Shown here: piece by piece, positions 1-9,149 of the stretch
How positions within the stretch are numbered: the stretch's first letter is position 1
Layout: the number at the start of each line of letters is the position of its first letter
Source of the DNA: Nonomuraea pusilla
Lineage (GTDB): Bacteria > Actinomycetota > Actinomycetes > Streptosporangiales > Streptosporangiaceae
DNA: 64,000 nucleotides
NCBI RefSeq assembly: GCF_900109355.1
Contig: NZ_FOBF01000018.1
Coordinates: forward strand, 1 to 64,000
Reading direction: 5' to 3'
Notes under the pieces: generated by a model
Told to the model about the DNA's origin: nothing
Database searches by the model: none
What the model saw: the letters and a program-made list of their open reading frames with translations, nothing else
Translations under genes and position numbers: made by a program

Positions 1-2
1 GT

Positions 3-130
3 TTAGAGGCGTTGGATGTTGGGGCCGCGGCAGCGGTTGCGGGTGTCGAAGATGAAGGTGCATACCTGTTCGGCCAGGTGGTAGTCGAAGCAGTCGTGGT
101 CGGTGAGGACCACCACGGCGTCCGCGGTCG
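3..130 (-). pseudogene. C-terminal remnant of a nucleotide-sugar (UDP-glucose/UDP-GlcNAc) dehydrogenase
   Basis: Reading the minus strand gives about 40 residues ending in a TAA stop: a VVVLTDHD segment, an FDYHLAEQV segment and a tail FDTRNRCRGPNIQRL. This matches the extreme C-terminus of UDP-glucose/UDP-N-acetylglucosamine 6-dehydrogenases, where 'D(T)R' sits near the end of the UDP-binding domain. Upstream of the fragment the reading frame runs into two tandem copies of a 17-bp unit (126-159), which break the frame, and then into sequence with no dehydrogenase similarity. The Rossmann and catalytic domains are absent, so this is a decayed fragment rather than a gene cut by the window edge; its stop is inside the window. 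Confidence 0.7.
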
Positions 131-159
131 CCGGGCACTTTGAGTCGCCGGGCACTTTG
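126..159. repeat. 17-bp tandem duplication inside the dehydrogenase remnant
   Basis: Two perfect head-to-tail copies of gtcgccgggcactttga. Because 17 is not a multiple of three, the duplication shifts the reading frame of the remnant. It marks the junction between recognisable coding sequence and the G/T-rich stretch beyond. Confidence 0.85.
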
Positions 160-495
160 AGGCGGCGGCAGTGGCGGCGGTTGCTTGGTTGCCGGCTGGT
201 CCGCCGGGTTGGCGTGCCGGTTGCTGGGGTGCTGGGTGGTTGCCAGGCAGGGTGGTGTGTGGTGGCTCGGTTGTTTGGTGGGTGGCCGGATTCGGTAGTT
301 CGACGCTTGGTTGGGGTGCTGGCCTCGTCGAGCGCGCGGGTTTTGTTGGATTGGCGGGCTCTGGTGGTCTTGTGGGGCTGGCCGGTTCTGGCGTCTGGCC
401 TGGTTCTGGTGGCTTGAATTCAGTACTGCTGGTTTGGTTGTTTGGGGCCGCCCGTTGGGGTGGCCCTTTTGCGTTTGTCGGGTGGTGATTTCTGG
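160..495. other. G/T-biased non-coding stretch
   Basis: About 335 bases with strong strand bias: the plus strand is dominated by runs of ggt, tgg and ttg with few C and A bases. Open frames crossing it translate into Gly/Val/Trp/Leu-rich low-complexity strings with no motif and no ribosome-binding site. I see no gene here. It may be degraded DNA left by the deletion that truncated the dehydrogenase. Confidence 0.6.
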
Positions 496-924
496 TCAGG
501 AGAAGTGGGTGACGTAGCGGCGTTGCCAGGGGGTTTCCACTGCGTGTTTGGAGTAGTGCTCGCGGACGTACTTCACGGCTTCGCTGTTCGGGACGCCGTC
601 GAGGACGGCTAGGCAGGCGAGGGCCGTTCCAGTGCGTCCCCGGCCGCCGCCGCAGGCCACCTCGACGCGCTCGCTCGGCGCGCGTTCCCATGCTTCGCGC
701 AGCGCTTCGCGTGCGGCGGCGCGGTCGGAGGGAAGCCAGAAGTCGGGCCAGCAGATCCAGCGGGAGTCCCAGGGGACGGCGGTGGGTTCACGGCCCAGGA
801 GGTAGAGCGCGAAGGTGGGCGTGGGGCCGTCCGGGAGCGGGTTCCTGAGACCGCGGCCGCGTACGAGACGACCGGAGGGCAGTCGCAGGACGCCGGGGGT
901 CGTGGGGTCCCATGGTGTCGTCAC
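496..924 (-). CDS. Protein-tyrosine/dual-specificity phosphatase-like protein
   Basis: A 142-residue cytosolic protein with a Cys-based phosphatase loop, ACGGGRGRTGTA, about residues 88-99: Cys, five residues, Arg, then Thr (the CX5R(S/T) signature). An upstream Asp-containing stretch (WPDFWLPSD) is in the right place for the general acid loop. It should hydrolyse phosphotyrosine or another phosphomonoester; the substrate is unknown. The start is taken as GTG at 924, giving an N-terminus MTTPWDPTTPGVLRLP. The open frame continues to an ATG at 1032, but the extra residues are low-complexity and run into the repeats at 999-1026. It stands alone in a degraded area with no operon partner. Confidence 0.75.
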   Translation of the reverse strand: MTTPWDPTTPGVLRLPSGRLVRGRGLRNPLPDGPTPTFALYLLGREPTAVPWDSRWICWPDFWLPSDRAAAREALREAWERAPSERVEVACGGGRGRTGTALACLAVLDGVPNSEAVKYVREHYSKHAVETPWQRRYVTHFS

Positions 925-1507
925 GGGGCAGGAGCGTAATGGGTGGGCTGCTCCGATGGCGGGTTGCGGCTGTGGGACCTGCCGAACTTCGCGATCAGCG
1001 AAGGGCGAAGGGCGAAGGGCGAAGAGGGGCACGGCCGCTGTTCGGTCAGGGCGGGCCCCCTCGTGTGGCTCGGCATGGCCGCGTCGTGTGGCTCGGCATG
1101 GCGGCCGCGTGTGCCTCGGCCTTGCGGCCCGTTCGCGCAGTGCGACCGCCTCGGTCTTGCGGGTGTCCCCGCCGTGCGGCTGTCTCGGCCTTGTTCTTCG
1201 GGCTGTGGTCCTGCCGCGACCGCCGCCGCGTGTCTGCCGGGCGGTGCAGGCGCGCTGCGGCGCCCGGAAGCCGACACCTCCGGGCTGCCACCGTCTCGGG
1301 GCTGCGCCTCCTGGCTGCCATCGTCTCGGCGGTGGGACTGTGTCGGTGCTGCGGGTTGCGACCGCCCGCGTAGTGCGATCGGCTGGGCGGAACGGTCGCT
1401 TTCACGGTGCGACGGCATCCACAGGGTGAGCGCAGTGCATTCCGGGGAGGCGCCGGGCCTGCGTTCCCGTGCGGAGGAGGTTCTGGCGGGTGTTGCTCTG
1501 CTGAGGG
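925..1507. other. Repeat-rich intergenic region
   Basis: No credible gene. It holds three and a half tandem copies of a 7-bp unit cgaaggg (999-1026), and two exact 19-bp copies of tcgtgtggctcggcatggc at 1061-1079 and 1084-1102. Further on are loose repeats of a 'gctgccaccgtctcgg'-type element around 1275-1335. Open frames on both strands translate to Arg/Pro/Ala-rich strings without motifs. Confidence 0.6.
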
Positions 1508-3694
1508 TCAGTTCTCCTTGGTGTTGACGTAGGTGACGGCGTATTTGCTGGTCACTGAGGTCCAGGGGACGATGATGACCACACCGTTCCGTTCGAAGAC
1601 GCGGGCGTGCTCGGCCTCCGTGCCGTACTGCTGGGGGAGGGTGGCGATCTCCTCGGCCTTGCCGGTGGCGGCGTTCAGGCGGACCAGGCGTGGGGGGAGG
1701 TCGCGGCGGTCGCCGGTCTCCAGGGCGAGCAGGCCCTGGTCGTCGGCACGGACGTAGGTGAGCATCGTGTCCTTCGTGCCGGACGACTCCCACAGCTGCT
1801 TGCCGGTCTTGAGGTCGAAGGCCAGCGCCTTGTTGCCGCTGCGCAGCTTCCCCTTGACGTTCTCGGGGAAGGTCGCGAGGTACAGGCGGTCGCCGTGGAC
1901 GGCGTAGCGGTGCTGCTCGAACATGCCCCTGATGAAGGCGACGGTGTTCATGGCCAGCATGTCCACCTTGCCGGAGGTGAATTCGGCGGTCTTGCCGCTC
2001 TTGTCGAAGACGGTGAAGTGGCTCTTGTCGCCGCTCTCCTCGCGCTGGACGACGATCGGGTCGGCGGACAGGACCGTGCTCATGAGGCTGATCTCGCCTA
2101 TGGGGAAGCGGGCGACCCGCCGGCCGGTGGCCGGGTCGAACGTGGCGACGCCGGTGCCCTTCGTGAAGGCGCAGTCGACGAGGGCGACCACCTGGGTGGG
2201 CGCGGCGTTCGTGTCCTTGAGGTGGCAGCCGTCGTCGAGGGAGATGGTCCACTGCTTGCGGCCGTCGGAGAGGCGGTAGCCGGACATGACGTCGTTCAGC
2301 TGGACGATCGCGATGTCCTTCGTGGTCATGATGCGGGGGACGTCGAGGGAGTTGGCCAGACGGGACTTCTCCGCAGGGATCTTCGTCTTCCAGGTCAGCT
2401 TGCCGGTGGCGGTGTCGATGCCGGCCAGGTGGTCGCACAGGTGGGTGCTGCCGTAGGCGATGGCGGCCTTGCCGCCGGAGAGGTCGGGTGTCGCGCCGCA
2501 CACCTGCTGGCCGGGGGCGGGGATGCCCCAGGCGCGCTTGCCGGACGCGAGGTCGTAGGCGAGCACGCCGTCTCTCTGGACGCGGATCACCACCTTGTCC
2601 GTGAGCCAGCTGCCGTATGCGAGGCCGCTGGTGAAGTCCATGGTGTCGGCGTTGGCCAGGGGGACGGTCCACTCTGCGGAGCCTCCGCCGCCGGAGGCGG
2701 ACGTCCCGGTGTCACCCATGCCCGCGACGAACCAGGCCGTGCCGGTGCCCACGGCCAGGAGCACCACGACGGCGCCGGCGATCAGCAGCGCGGTCAGGCC
2801 CTTGCTGCGGCGGGGCGGCGCCTGGGGTGGCTGGGGTGGCTGGGTGGCGTACGGCTGGGCGTCACCCGGGTGGGCGGCGTGGTACGGCTGGCTCTGGGGC
2901 TGCTGCGGCTGGCCGGGGACGGGCGGTGTGCCGTGGGGCGGTGGGGGCTGCACGAGGGTGTCGCCGGGGATCGGGTGAGGCGGCGTCGGCGGTGCCGTTG
3001 GGGGGTAGCCGGGGTTGAAGGTCCCACCCGCCTGGTGCGGTGCCGCGGGCGGGTAGGGGGGCTGCGGTCCAGAGGGTGGGATGGGGTAGGGGCTCTGCGG
3101 CCCAGGAGGCGGGGCTGCGGCCTGTCCTGGGAACGGGGCGGAGGACGGGCTGTACGGGGTCTGCTGGGGTGACTGGAAGGGCTGGGGGGACGCTGGGCCT
3201 GTCGGATAGGCCGCCGTGTGCTGCGGGCCCGGGGTGGCCGGGGGGTATTGGCCGCCGGGCGCCGGGTGCTGCGGGTTCGGAGTGGCCGGGAGGTGTTGGT
3301 TGGCGGCGGCCTGGTAGTGCGGGCCCGGGATGGCGGCGGTGGGCGCCGGCTGATGGGCGCCTGGGGTGGCCGGCGGTTGTTGGTTGGCGGATGCCGGGTG
3401 CTGCGGGTTCCAAGGGGTGGTGGGTGCTGGGTGACCGGCCCCGGTGGCTGTTGGGTGCTGCGGGTGTGTGGGCGGCAGCGGGTGTTGGGTCGCCGGGGTC
3501 GGGGGCGTGGGGTGGCCGTGGGGGGAGCCCGGGGTGGGGGGCCAGGAAGGGGGCTGAGGCGGGCCGTAAGGGGTGGAGTTGTAGGACGGGGCCGGGGTGT
3601 ACGGGGAGGGTTCGCCCGAGCCGTACGCCGACGGCTGAGGTCCTGGGGCGCTGTTCGGGGCAGGGGCGCCCGACGAGGTGGGGTGGTCGGTCAT
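1508..3694 (-). CDS. Membrane-anchored PQQ-type beta-propeller protein with long Pro-rich N-terminus
   Basis: 728 residues. Residues 1-295 are extremely Pro/Gln/Gly/Tyr-rich and probably disordered and cytoplasmic. A basic RRSKG segment then precedes one transmembrane helix (about 300-325). The remaining 400 residues are extracytoplasmic and contain repeated 'LASGKRAWGIPAP', 'DTATGKLTWKTKIPA', 'DLKTGKQLWESSG'-type blades, the signature of PQQ/BamB-like propellers. Such domains usually act as protein-interaction scaffolds or sensors rather than PQQ enzymes; no catalytic motif was found. ATG at 3694 has GGAGACC upstream. It lies 12 nt after the peptidase-like gene, so the two are probably cotranscribed, and both have a Pro-rich cytoplasmic tail plus single TM architecture. 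Confidence 0.85.
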   Translation of the reverse strand: MTDHPTSSGAPAPNSAPGPQPSAYGSGEPSPYTPAPSYNSTPYGPPQPPSWPPTPGSPHGHPTPPTPATQHPLPPTHPQHPTATGAGHPAPTTPWNPQHPASANQQPPATPGAHQPAPTAAIPGPHYQAAANQHLPATPNPQHPAPGGQYPPATPGPQHTAAYPTGPASPQPFQSPQQTPYSPSSAPFPGQAAAPPPGPQSPYPIPPSGPQPPYPPAAPHQAGGTFNPGYPPTAPPTPPHPIPGDTLVQPPPPHGTPPVPGQPQQPQSQPYHAAHPGDAQPYATQPPQPPQAPPRRSKGLTALLIAGAVVVLLAVGTGTAWFVAGMGDTGTSASGGGGSAEWTVPLANADTMDFTSGLAYGSWLTDKVVIRVQRDGVLAYDLASGKRAWGIPAPGQQVCGATPDLSGGKAAIAYGSTHLCDHLAGIDTATGKLTWKTKIPAEKSRLANSLDVPRIMTTKDIAIVQLNDVMSGYRLSDGRKQWTISLDDGCHLKDTNAAPTQVVALVDCAFTKGTGVATFDPATGRRVARFPIGEISLMSTVLSADPIVVQREESGDKSHFTVFDKSGKTAEFTSGKVDMLAMNTVAFIRGMFEQHRYAVHGDRLYLATFPENVKGKLRSGNKALAFDLKTGKQLWESSGTKDTMLTYVRADDQGLLALETGDRRDLPPRLVRLNAATGKAEEIATLPQQYGTEAEHARVFERNGVVIIVPWTSVTSKYAVTYVNTKEN

Positions 3695-3706
3695 GGTGGT
3701 CTCCGG

Positions 3707-5167
3707 TTACCCGAGCTGCTCGCGGACGTACGACGCCCACTGCCGTTCGAAGGCGGCCTTGGTCGTCCCGAGGGTCTTGAAGAGGGCGGCTTCGCTGCTG
3801 TCACCTGGCGCGCTGTAGGCGGCGAGGACGCCGGCGGCGAGTTTCTCCTCGCCGTACTCCTGCGCGATGTGGCGCATGGCGAGGTGGCCCATGAGGTAGT
3901 TGATGCTGACCATGCCCTTGAAGTCCCAGAGGGCGTTGGTGGGCAGTTCGCCGCGGAAGGGCACGGCGAGCTGCCCGGCCAGGTACGCGCGGCCTTCCTG
4001 GTAGCGGAGGTTCGAGGTGATGGGGCGTCCGCGGTTGGCGACGTACTCGGCGAAGCCTTCGACGATCCAGTTGGCCTTGCCGAAGAGGGAGAAGTCGGCG
4101 CTGTCGAGGCCGGCGACGAGCGCGTGGGCGATTTCGTGCGTGGAGACCTCGAGGATGCCCGCCTGGGTGGCGAAGAAGGGTGAGCGGGTGTCGAGGACGA
4201 TGCGGCTGCCGCCGACCTTCACGGGGTCGCCGCCGCCTCCCCAGGTCGGCATGGGGATGGTGACGCCTTCCTCGGTGGCCTTCGACTGGCGGAACAGGCC
4301 GCCGAGCTGGGCCTTGCCCGCGGTCAGCGCGACCAGGAAGCCGGAGGGGACGGGCGCGGAGCTGTCGCCGTTGGCCTGCCAGTAGCCGAGGGCGCTGCGG
4401 GCGGCCCGTGAGACGGTGGGGGCGACGCGGCGGGCGAGGGCGGCGTCCTGCGGCCTGGCCAGGACGAGGCTGGCGCCGGCCTTGACGACGGCGATGTCGG
4501 GCCAGATGTCCCAGGGGCCCGGGTAGTACATGGTCTTGGAGCCCTCGTCGTCGCTGATCGGGGGCGGCGCGCCGCCGACCTTGGTGACGACGAGCGGCGC
4601 GTTCGCGGACGCCTTGCGCAGGGTCCAGCGGTACCACTCGGACACCGGGCGCAGGTCGATCCCGGCGAACTTGTGGACGAACGCGATGTCCTGGGTGAAC
4701 GTCACGCCGCGTCCGAAGCTGTCCTCGGCGCGGCCTTCGCGCTGCAGCGTCTTGTACGACACCTCGGCGAGCGGCACTTTGCGCAGGTTGGTGAACACCC
4801 TGGTCTGCTGGCGGACGAGGGCGGCGTTCTTCTGGTCGAAGATCGAGGTGAACGCCTTCACGTCGCCGGAGGCGAGGGCCTTGCTGTGGCCGGCGACGAG
4901 TTGCGCGATCTCCTGGTCGGTGACGACGACGGTGCCCGGCTCGCCGGACGGGGTGGCGCCGACGGCCTGCTGCTGGCCGGCGCGCTGGCTCCTGATGACG
5001 AGGCCGACGCCGGCCCCGACGGCGACGACCAGCACGAGCGAGACGACGCCCAGGGTGACCCACAGCCCCGTCCTGCGTTTGGGGGGAGGCGGCGGGGGCG
5101 GGGGAGCCTGCCAGGGCTGCTGCCACTGGGGTGGATACTGCTGCTGATAACCGGGCCCCGTTGTCAC
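3707..5167 (-). CDS. Membrane-anchored gluzincin-type (peptidase MA-like) metalloprotease
   Basis: 486 residues: a Gln/Pro-rich cytoplasmic tail with a run of Pro (about 22-29), one transmembrane helix (34-58), then an extracellular region. HEIAH at 344-348 is the HExxH zinc motif and E370/E374 in VEGFAEYV supply the third ligand, as in gluzincins. An N-terminal extracellular part (residues 85-190) resembles a small alpha/beta ligand-binding or NTF2-like domain. Start is GTG at 5167. It leads the two-gene operon with the PQQ protein. Predicted role: surface peptidase acting on an envelope substrate; the substrate is not indicated. Confidence 0.85.
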   Translation of the reverse strand: MTTGPGYQQQYPPQWQQPWQAPPPPPPPPKRRTGLWVTLGVVSLVLVVAVGAGVGLVIRSQRAGQQQAVGATPSGEPGTVVVTDQEIAQLVAGHSKALASGDVKAFTSIFDQKNAALVRQQTRVFTNLRKVPLAEVSYKTLQREGRAEDSFGRGVTFTQDIAFVHKFAGIDLRPVSEWYRWTLRKASANAPLVVTKVGGAPPPISDDEGSKTMYYPGPWDIWPDIAVVKAGASLVLARPQDAALARRVAPTVSRAARSALGYWQANGDSSAPVPSGFLVALTAGKAQLGGLFRQSKATEEGVTIPMPTWGGGGDPVKVGGSRIVLDTRSPFFATQAGILEVSTHEIAHALVAGLDSADFSLFGKANWIVEGFAEYVANRGRPITSNLRYQEGRAYLAGQLAVPFRGELPTNALWDFKGMVSINYLMGHLAMRHIAQEYGEEKLAAGVLAAYSAPGDSSEAALFKTLGTTKAAFERQWASYVREQLG

Positions 5168-5224
5168 TTACACCCCGATAGCCGTGCTCGTTACCGAAAG
5201 GGGTAAATCGTAGCAGCGGCCCCT

Positions 5225-5689
5225 TCAGTCGTTCTTGGTCGCGGCCTCCAGAAGGGGTTCGACGCGGTAGGGGATCTGGCTGGACAGCGCGATCGTGGTG
5301 TCGGTGCGCTGCACGGCGGGCGAGGCCAGGATGCGGGCGATGACCTCCTGCAGGTGGTCGGTGCTGCGGGCGACCACCCGGCACAGCAGGTCGTGCTGGC
5401 CGCTGGTGCCGTACACCTCGAGGATCTGCGGGAGGGCGCGCAGGGCTTCGACGGCCTCGGCGAGCCGCCCCTGGGCGATCTGCAGGGAGACGAACGCGAG
5501 GATGGGGAATCCGGCCTGGGCCGTCGAGACGGTGGGGCCGAAGTCGAGGATCACGCCGCGGGCGGTGAGCTTGTCCACGCGGGCCTGGACGGTGCCTCTG
5601 GCCACGCCGAGGAGCCTGGCGAGTTCGGTGAGGCCGACGCGCGGGTGGGCGCGCATGGTGACCAGCAGCCGGACGTCGAGCTCGTCCAT
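5225..5689 (-). CDS. Lrp/AsnC-family transcriptional regulator
   Basis: 154 residues with an N-terminal winged helix (MDELDVRLLVTMRAHPRVG... RLLGVARGTVQARVDKL) and a C-terminal RAM ligand-binding domain (AFVSLQIAQGR ... VYGTSGQHDLLCRVVA). ATG at 5689 follows AGGAGG. It is divergent from phenylalanine 4-monooxygenase, the classic arrangement for an Lrp-type activator of an amino-acid catabolic gene, so phenylalanine or tyrosine is the likely effector (inference). Confidence 0.9.
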   Translation of the reverse strand: MDELDVRLLVTMRAHPRVGLTELARLLGVARGTVQARVDKLTARGVILDFGPTVSTAQAGFPILAFVSLQIAQGRLAEAVEALRALPQILEVYGTSGQHDLLCRVVARSTDHLQEVIARILASPAVQRTDTTIALSSQIPYRVEPLLEAATKND

Positions 5690-5761
5690 CGGGGCGGCCT
5701 CCTAGGGGGCTGGGCGATCCGACCAGTCATCGCGCGTTCCATAGGGCGATTCTGAGCGTTT

Positions 5762-5780
5762 CGCGCAGTTTAGCTGCGCG
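5762..5780. promoter_or_regulatory. Candidate operator between lrp-type gene and phhA
   Basis: Perfect 7-bp inverted repeat cgcgcag/ctgcgcg with a 5-nt spacer, about 40 nt upstream of phhA. Placement in the divergent promoter region suggests the binding site of the adjacent Lrp-family protein; this has not been shown. Confidence 0.45.
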
Positions 5781-5819
5781 CTCTTGCCAGCGAAAGCGGA
5801 TACTTGCTGTTATCTGGGC

Positions 5820-6707
5820 ATGTTTGAGGAAGCGCAGTACTTCGCACCCGTTTCCGAGCAGGAAGATGGGTCGGTGGTGGTGGAGTTGGCCTCGTCCCAC
5901 CCGGGGTTCGCCGACCCGGTGTACCGGGCGCGGCGCAACGACATCGCCGCCCTGGCGCTGAACTACCGGCCTGGCACCCCCATCCCGGCCGCCGAGTACA
6001 CCGCGCAGGAGCACGAGATCTGGGCAGTCGTCAGCCGGGAGCTGGCGGTCAAGCACGACAGGTACGCCACCGCCGAGTACCTGGAGGGCGCCGCCAGGCT
6101 GGGGCTGCCGCGCGACAGGATCCCCCAGCTGGAGGAGGTCTCCCGGGCGCTGGAGCCGCTCACCGGCTTCCGGTACGTCCCGGCGGCCGGGCTGGTGCCG
6201 CTCAGGGACTTCTACGGGGTGCTCGCGGACGGGCTGTTCCACTCGACGCAGTACATCCGCCACCATTCCGTGCCGTTCTACACGCCGGAGCCGGACGTCA
6301 TCCACGAGGTGATCGGGCACGCCAACGCGCTCGCCCACGACCGGTACGCGGCCCTCTACCGGCTGGCCGGAGCGGCGGCGCGGCGGGTGGAGAGCGAGGA
6401 GGCGCTGGAGTTCGTCTCGAAGGTCTTCTGGTTCACCCTGGAGTTCGGGGTGATGCGGGAGCGGGGCGAGCTGCGGGCGTACGGGGCGGGCATCCTGTCG
6501 TCGTACGGGGAGATCGAGGAGTTCCGCGGGATGGACATCCGCCCGCTGGACGTGGCCGCCATGGGCACCACTCACTACGACATCACGAAATATCAGGACG
6601 TGTTGTTCCAGGCCGACTCGCTCCAGCACCTGGAGGAGGTGGTGGGCGACTTCTGGGCCACCTGCGACGACGATTCCATCGCGAAACTGGTCGCCACCGC
6701 CGTCTAG
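5820..6707 (+). CDS. phhA: Phenylalanine 4-monooxygenase (aromatic amino-acid hydroxylase)
   Basis: 295 residues. It converts L-phenylalanine to L-tyrosine using O2 and tetrahydropterin at a non-haem iron. The iron ligands are visible as H162 and H167 in PDVIHEVIGH and E208 in FTLEFG, the 2-His-1-Glu facial triad of the family. Length and content match short bacterial enzymes without a regulatory ACT domain. ATG at 5820 is chosen because conserved sequence begins there; no Shine-Dalgarno is visible, so it may be leaderless. Divergent from the Lrp-type regulator, with an inverted repeat between them. Confidence 0.92.
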   Translation: MFEEAQYFAPVSEQEDGSVVVELASSHPGFADPVYRARRNDIAALALNYRPGTPIPAAEYTAQEHEIWAVVSRELAVKHDRYATAEYLEGAARLGLPRDRIPQLEEVSRALEPLTGFRYVPAAGLVPLRDFYGVLADGLFHSTQYIRHHSVPFYTPEPDVIHEVIGHANALAHDRYAALYRLAGAAARRVESEEALEFVSKVFWFTLEFGVMRERGELRAYGAGILSSYGEIEEFRGMDIRPLDVAAMGTTHYDITKYQDVLFQADSLQHLEEVVGDFWATCDDDSIAKLVATAV

Positions 6708-6740
6708 CGCGAGATCGCGATTTGTCGTGATAATGCGGCG

Positions 6741-7664
6741 ATGATCGCAGGCAGGGCGGGGCGGGCGTCAGCACGGCTGGTGGTGACGCTCGCCCTGCTG
6801 TCGCCCCTCCTCGCACTCCCGGCCTCCGCCCAGACGCCGGTACGGGGCTCGCTGGCCGTCGTGGCGGAGGAGGCCGCGGTGCGGGAGAGCGCCGGTGTGC
6901 GGGCGGGGAAGCGGGCGCCGGTGCCCGCGAAGGAGATCGGCGAGCGGCTCGACCGGTTCCTCGCCGGACGTCCCGGCCCCGTCACCGCCATGGTGGAGGA
7001 TCTCACGACCGGCCGACGCTACCGCTACCACCGCGGCGAGCGGCTGATCACCGCGAGCGCCGCCAAGGTGCAGATCCTCATGGCGCTGCTGCTCAGGACG
7101 CCGTGGCGCAAGCTGTCCGAAGCCACTAGACGCGACGCCGACCTGATGATCCGCTACAGCGACAACCACGCCGCCGACCGGCTCTGGCTGCACATCGGCG
7201 GGGCGCCGGGCTTCACGAAGGCGGGGAGGAGGTTCGGGCTGCGCCACACCGAGGGCGTGCCGGGCGCTTGCCTCGACCTGTACTGCTGGGGCATCACGAG
7301 GACGTCCGCCGAGGACCAGGTGCGGCTGGTGCGGGCCCTGGTGTCGGACGGCGGGCCGCTGCGGGCCGCCGACCGCGGGCAGGTGCTCAGGCTGATGGGC
7401 GCGGTCGTGGACGGCCAGAACTGGGGCGTCGGCGCCGCCGCGTGCAAGGGGGACCGGGTGGCGCTGAAGAACGGCTGGCTGAGGCGCGTCTCCACCGGAC
7501 GCTGGGCGACGGTCAGCGTCGGCCTGATCCGCGGGAAGGGCGAGAGGCACGACTACGCGGTGGCCGTCCTGACGGAGGGCAGCGCCGAGGTGGGTCACGG
7601 CATCGCGACCGTCGAGGGCGTCGCCACCCGGATCATGCAATCGTTTCGGACATGCCGGGCGTGA
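6741..7664 (+). CDS. Secreted class A beta-lactamase-fold serine hydrolase
   Basis: 307 residues with a signal peptide (1-30, ending LPASA). The active-site motifs are SAAK (S106, K109) and SDN (140-142). The third motif is KNG (243-245) instead of the usual KTG. No clear omega-loop Glu of true class A beta-lactamases is seen, so it is more likely a D,D-carboxypeptidase/transpeptidase-like or orphan hydrolase than a resistance enzyme. It overlaps the 3' end of the convergent regulator gene by about 30 nt. Confidence 0.8.
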   Translation: MIAGRAGRASARLVVTLALLSPLLALPASAQTPVRGSLAVVAEEAAVRESAGVRAGKRAPVPAKEIGERLDRFLAGRPGPVTAMVEDLTTGRRYRYHRGERLITASAAKVQILMALLLRTPWRKLSEATRRDADLMIRYSDNHAADRLWLHIGGAPGFTKAGRRFGLRHTEGVPGACLDLYCWGITRTSAEDQVRLVRALVSDGGPLRAADRGQVLRLMGAVVDGQNWGVGAAACKGDRVALKNGWLRRVSTGRWATVSVGLIRGKGERHDYAVAVLTEGSAEVGHGIATVEGVATRIMQSFRTCRA

Positions 7665-8357
7665 CGAGCCGGTAGCCGACGCCGCGTACGGTCTGGATGA
7701 GCCGGTCCTCGTCGTCGCCCAGCCGCGCGCGCAACCGCTTGACGTGCACCGCGATGGTGTTCGTCGACGTGGTCGCGGCGGCGTGCCAGACGTGCCGCAT
7801 GATCTGCTCGCGCGTCACCGTGCGGTCGGCGTTGCGCATCAGGTACTGCAGCAGCTCGAACTCGCGCAGCGGCAGGTGGACGGTGCGCCCGCCCACCCGC
7901 ACCTGGTACGCCTGCACGTCCAGCTCGACGCCGCCCACGGACAGCACCGTGCGCGACTCGGGGGAGGCCGCCTGGATGAACGGCAGCAGCTCGGCGACCC
8001 GGTAGGGCCTGGCCACGCAGGCGGCGGCGCCCGCCGCGAGCGCGCGCACCGCCTGCTCGGCGTGCCCCTCGCCGACGCCGAGCAGCACCGGCACCGTCCG
8101 GGCGACGCGTACCGCCCGGACGAAGTCGACGGCGTCGATCACCGGGAGCGTGGCGGAGACGAGCACCACGTCCGGCTGCAGCGCTCCGGCCTGCAGCAAC
8201 CCCTGGGCGCCGTCGGGCGCGCCCGTGACGGCGACGCCCTCGCGTTCGAGGGCGGTCGCCAGGTCCTCCACGGCCGCGCCGTCGGGGTCGGCGATGAGCA
8301 GTACGGGCTTGGTCCTCGTGTCCCCGTTCATCGTGGATGCCGCCTGCTGGTGGGTCA

Positions 8358-8358
<1 letters not shown>
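7633..8358 (-). CDS. OmpR-type response regulator with degenerate receiver domain, last gene of the pst operon
   Basis: 241 residues: receiver-like domain (about 18-127) and OmpR/PhoB winged helix (about 133-235, ending IQTVRGVGYRLV). The receiver lacks key residues. The phosphoacceptor Asp at the end of beta-3 is Ser68 (DVVLVSATLP), the conserved beta-5 Lys is Arg117 (VARPYR), and the beta-4 Thr/Ser is not evident. The acidic pair D24/D26 remains. It is therefore probably not controlled by phosphorylation, like GlnR-type orphan regulators. Its ATG shares one base with the pstB stop (TGATG), implying translational coupling; an in-frame ATG at 8331 is an alternative. Likely role: phosphate-linked regulation (inference). 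Confidence 0.85.
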
Positions 8359-9134
<776 letters not shown>

Positions 9135-9149
9135 TGCGGCGGTTACCCC

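Noticed and set aside
103..517. Three overlapping small plus-strand frames
   Set aside because: Low-complexity Gly/Val/Trp/Leu translations without ribosome-binding sites in the G/T-biased stretch.
1607..3172. 521-codon plus-strand frame
   Set aside because: Antisense to the PQQ-propeller gene; Gly/Val/Ala-rich with no motif.
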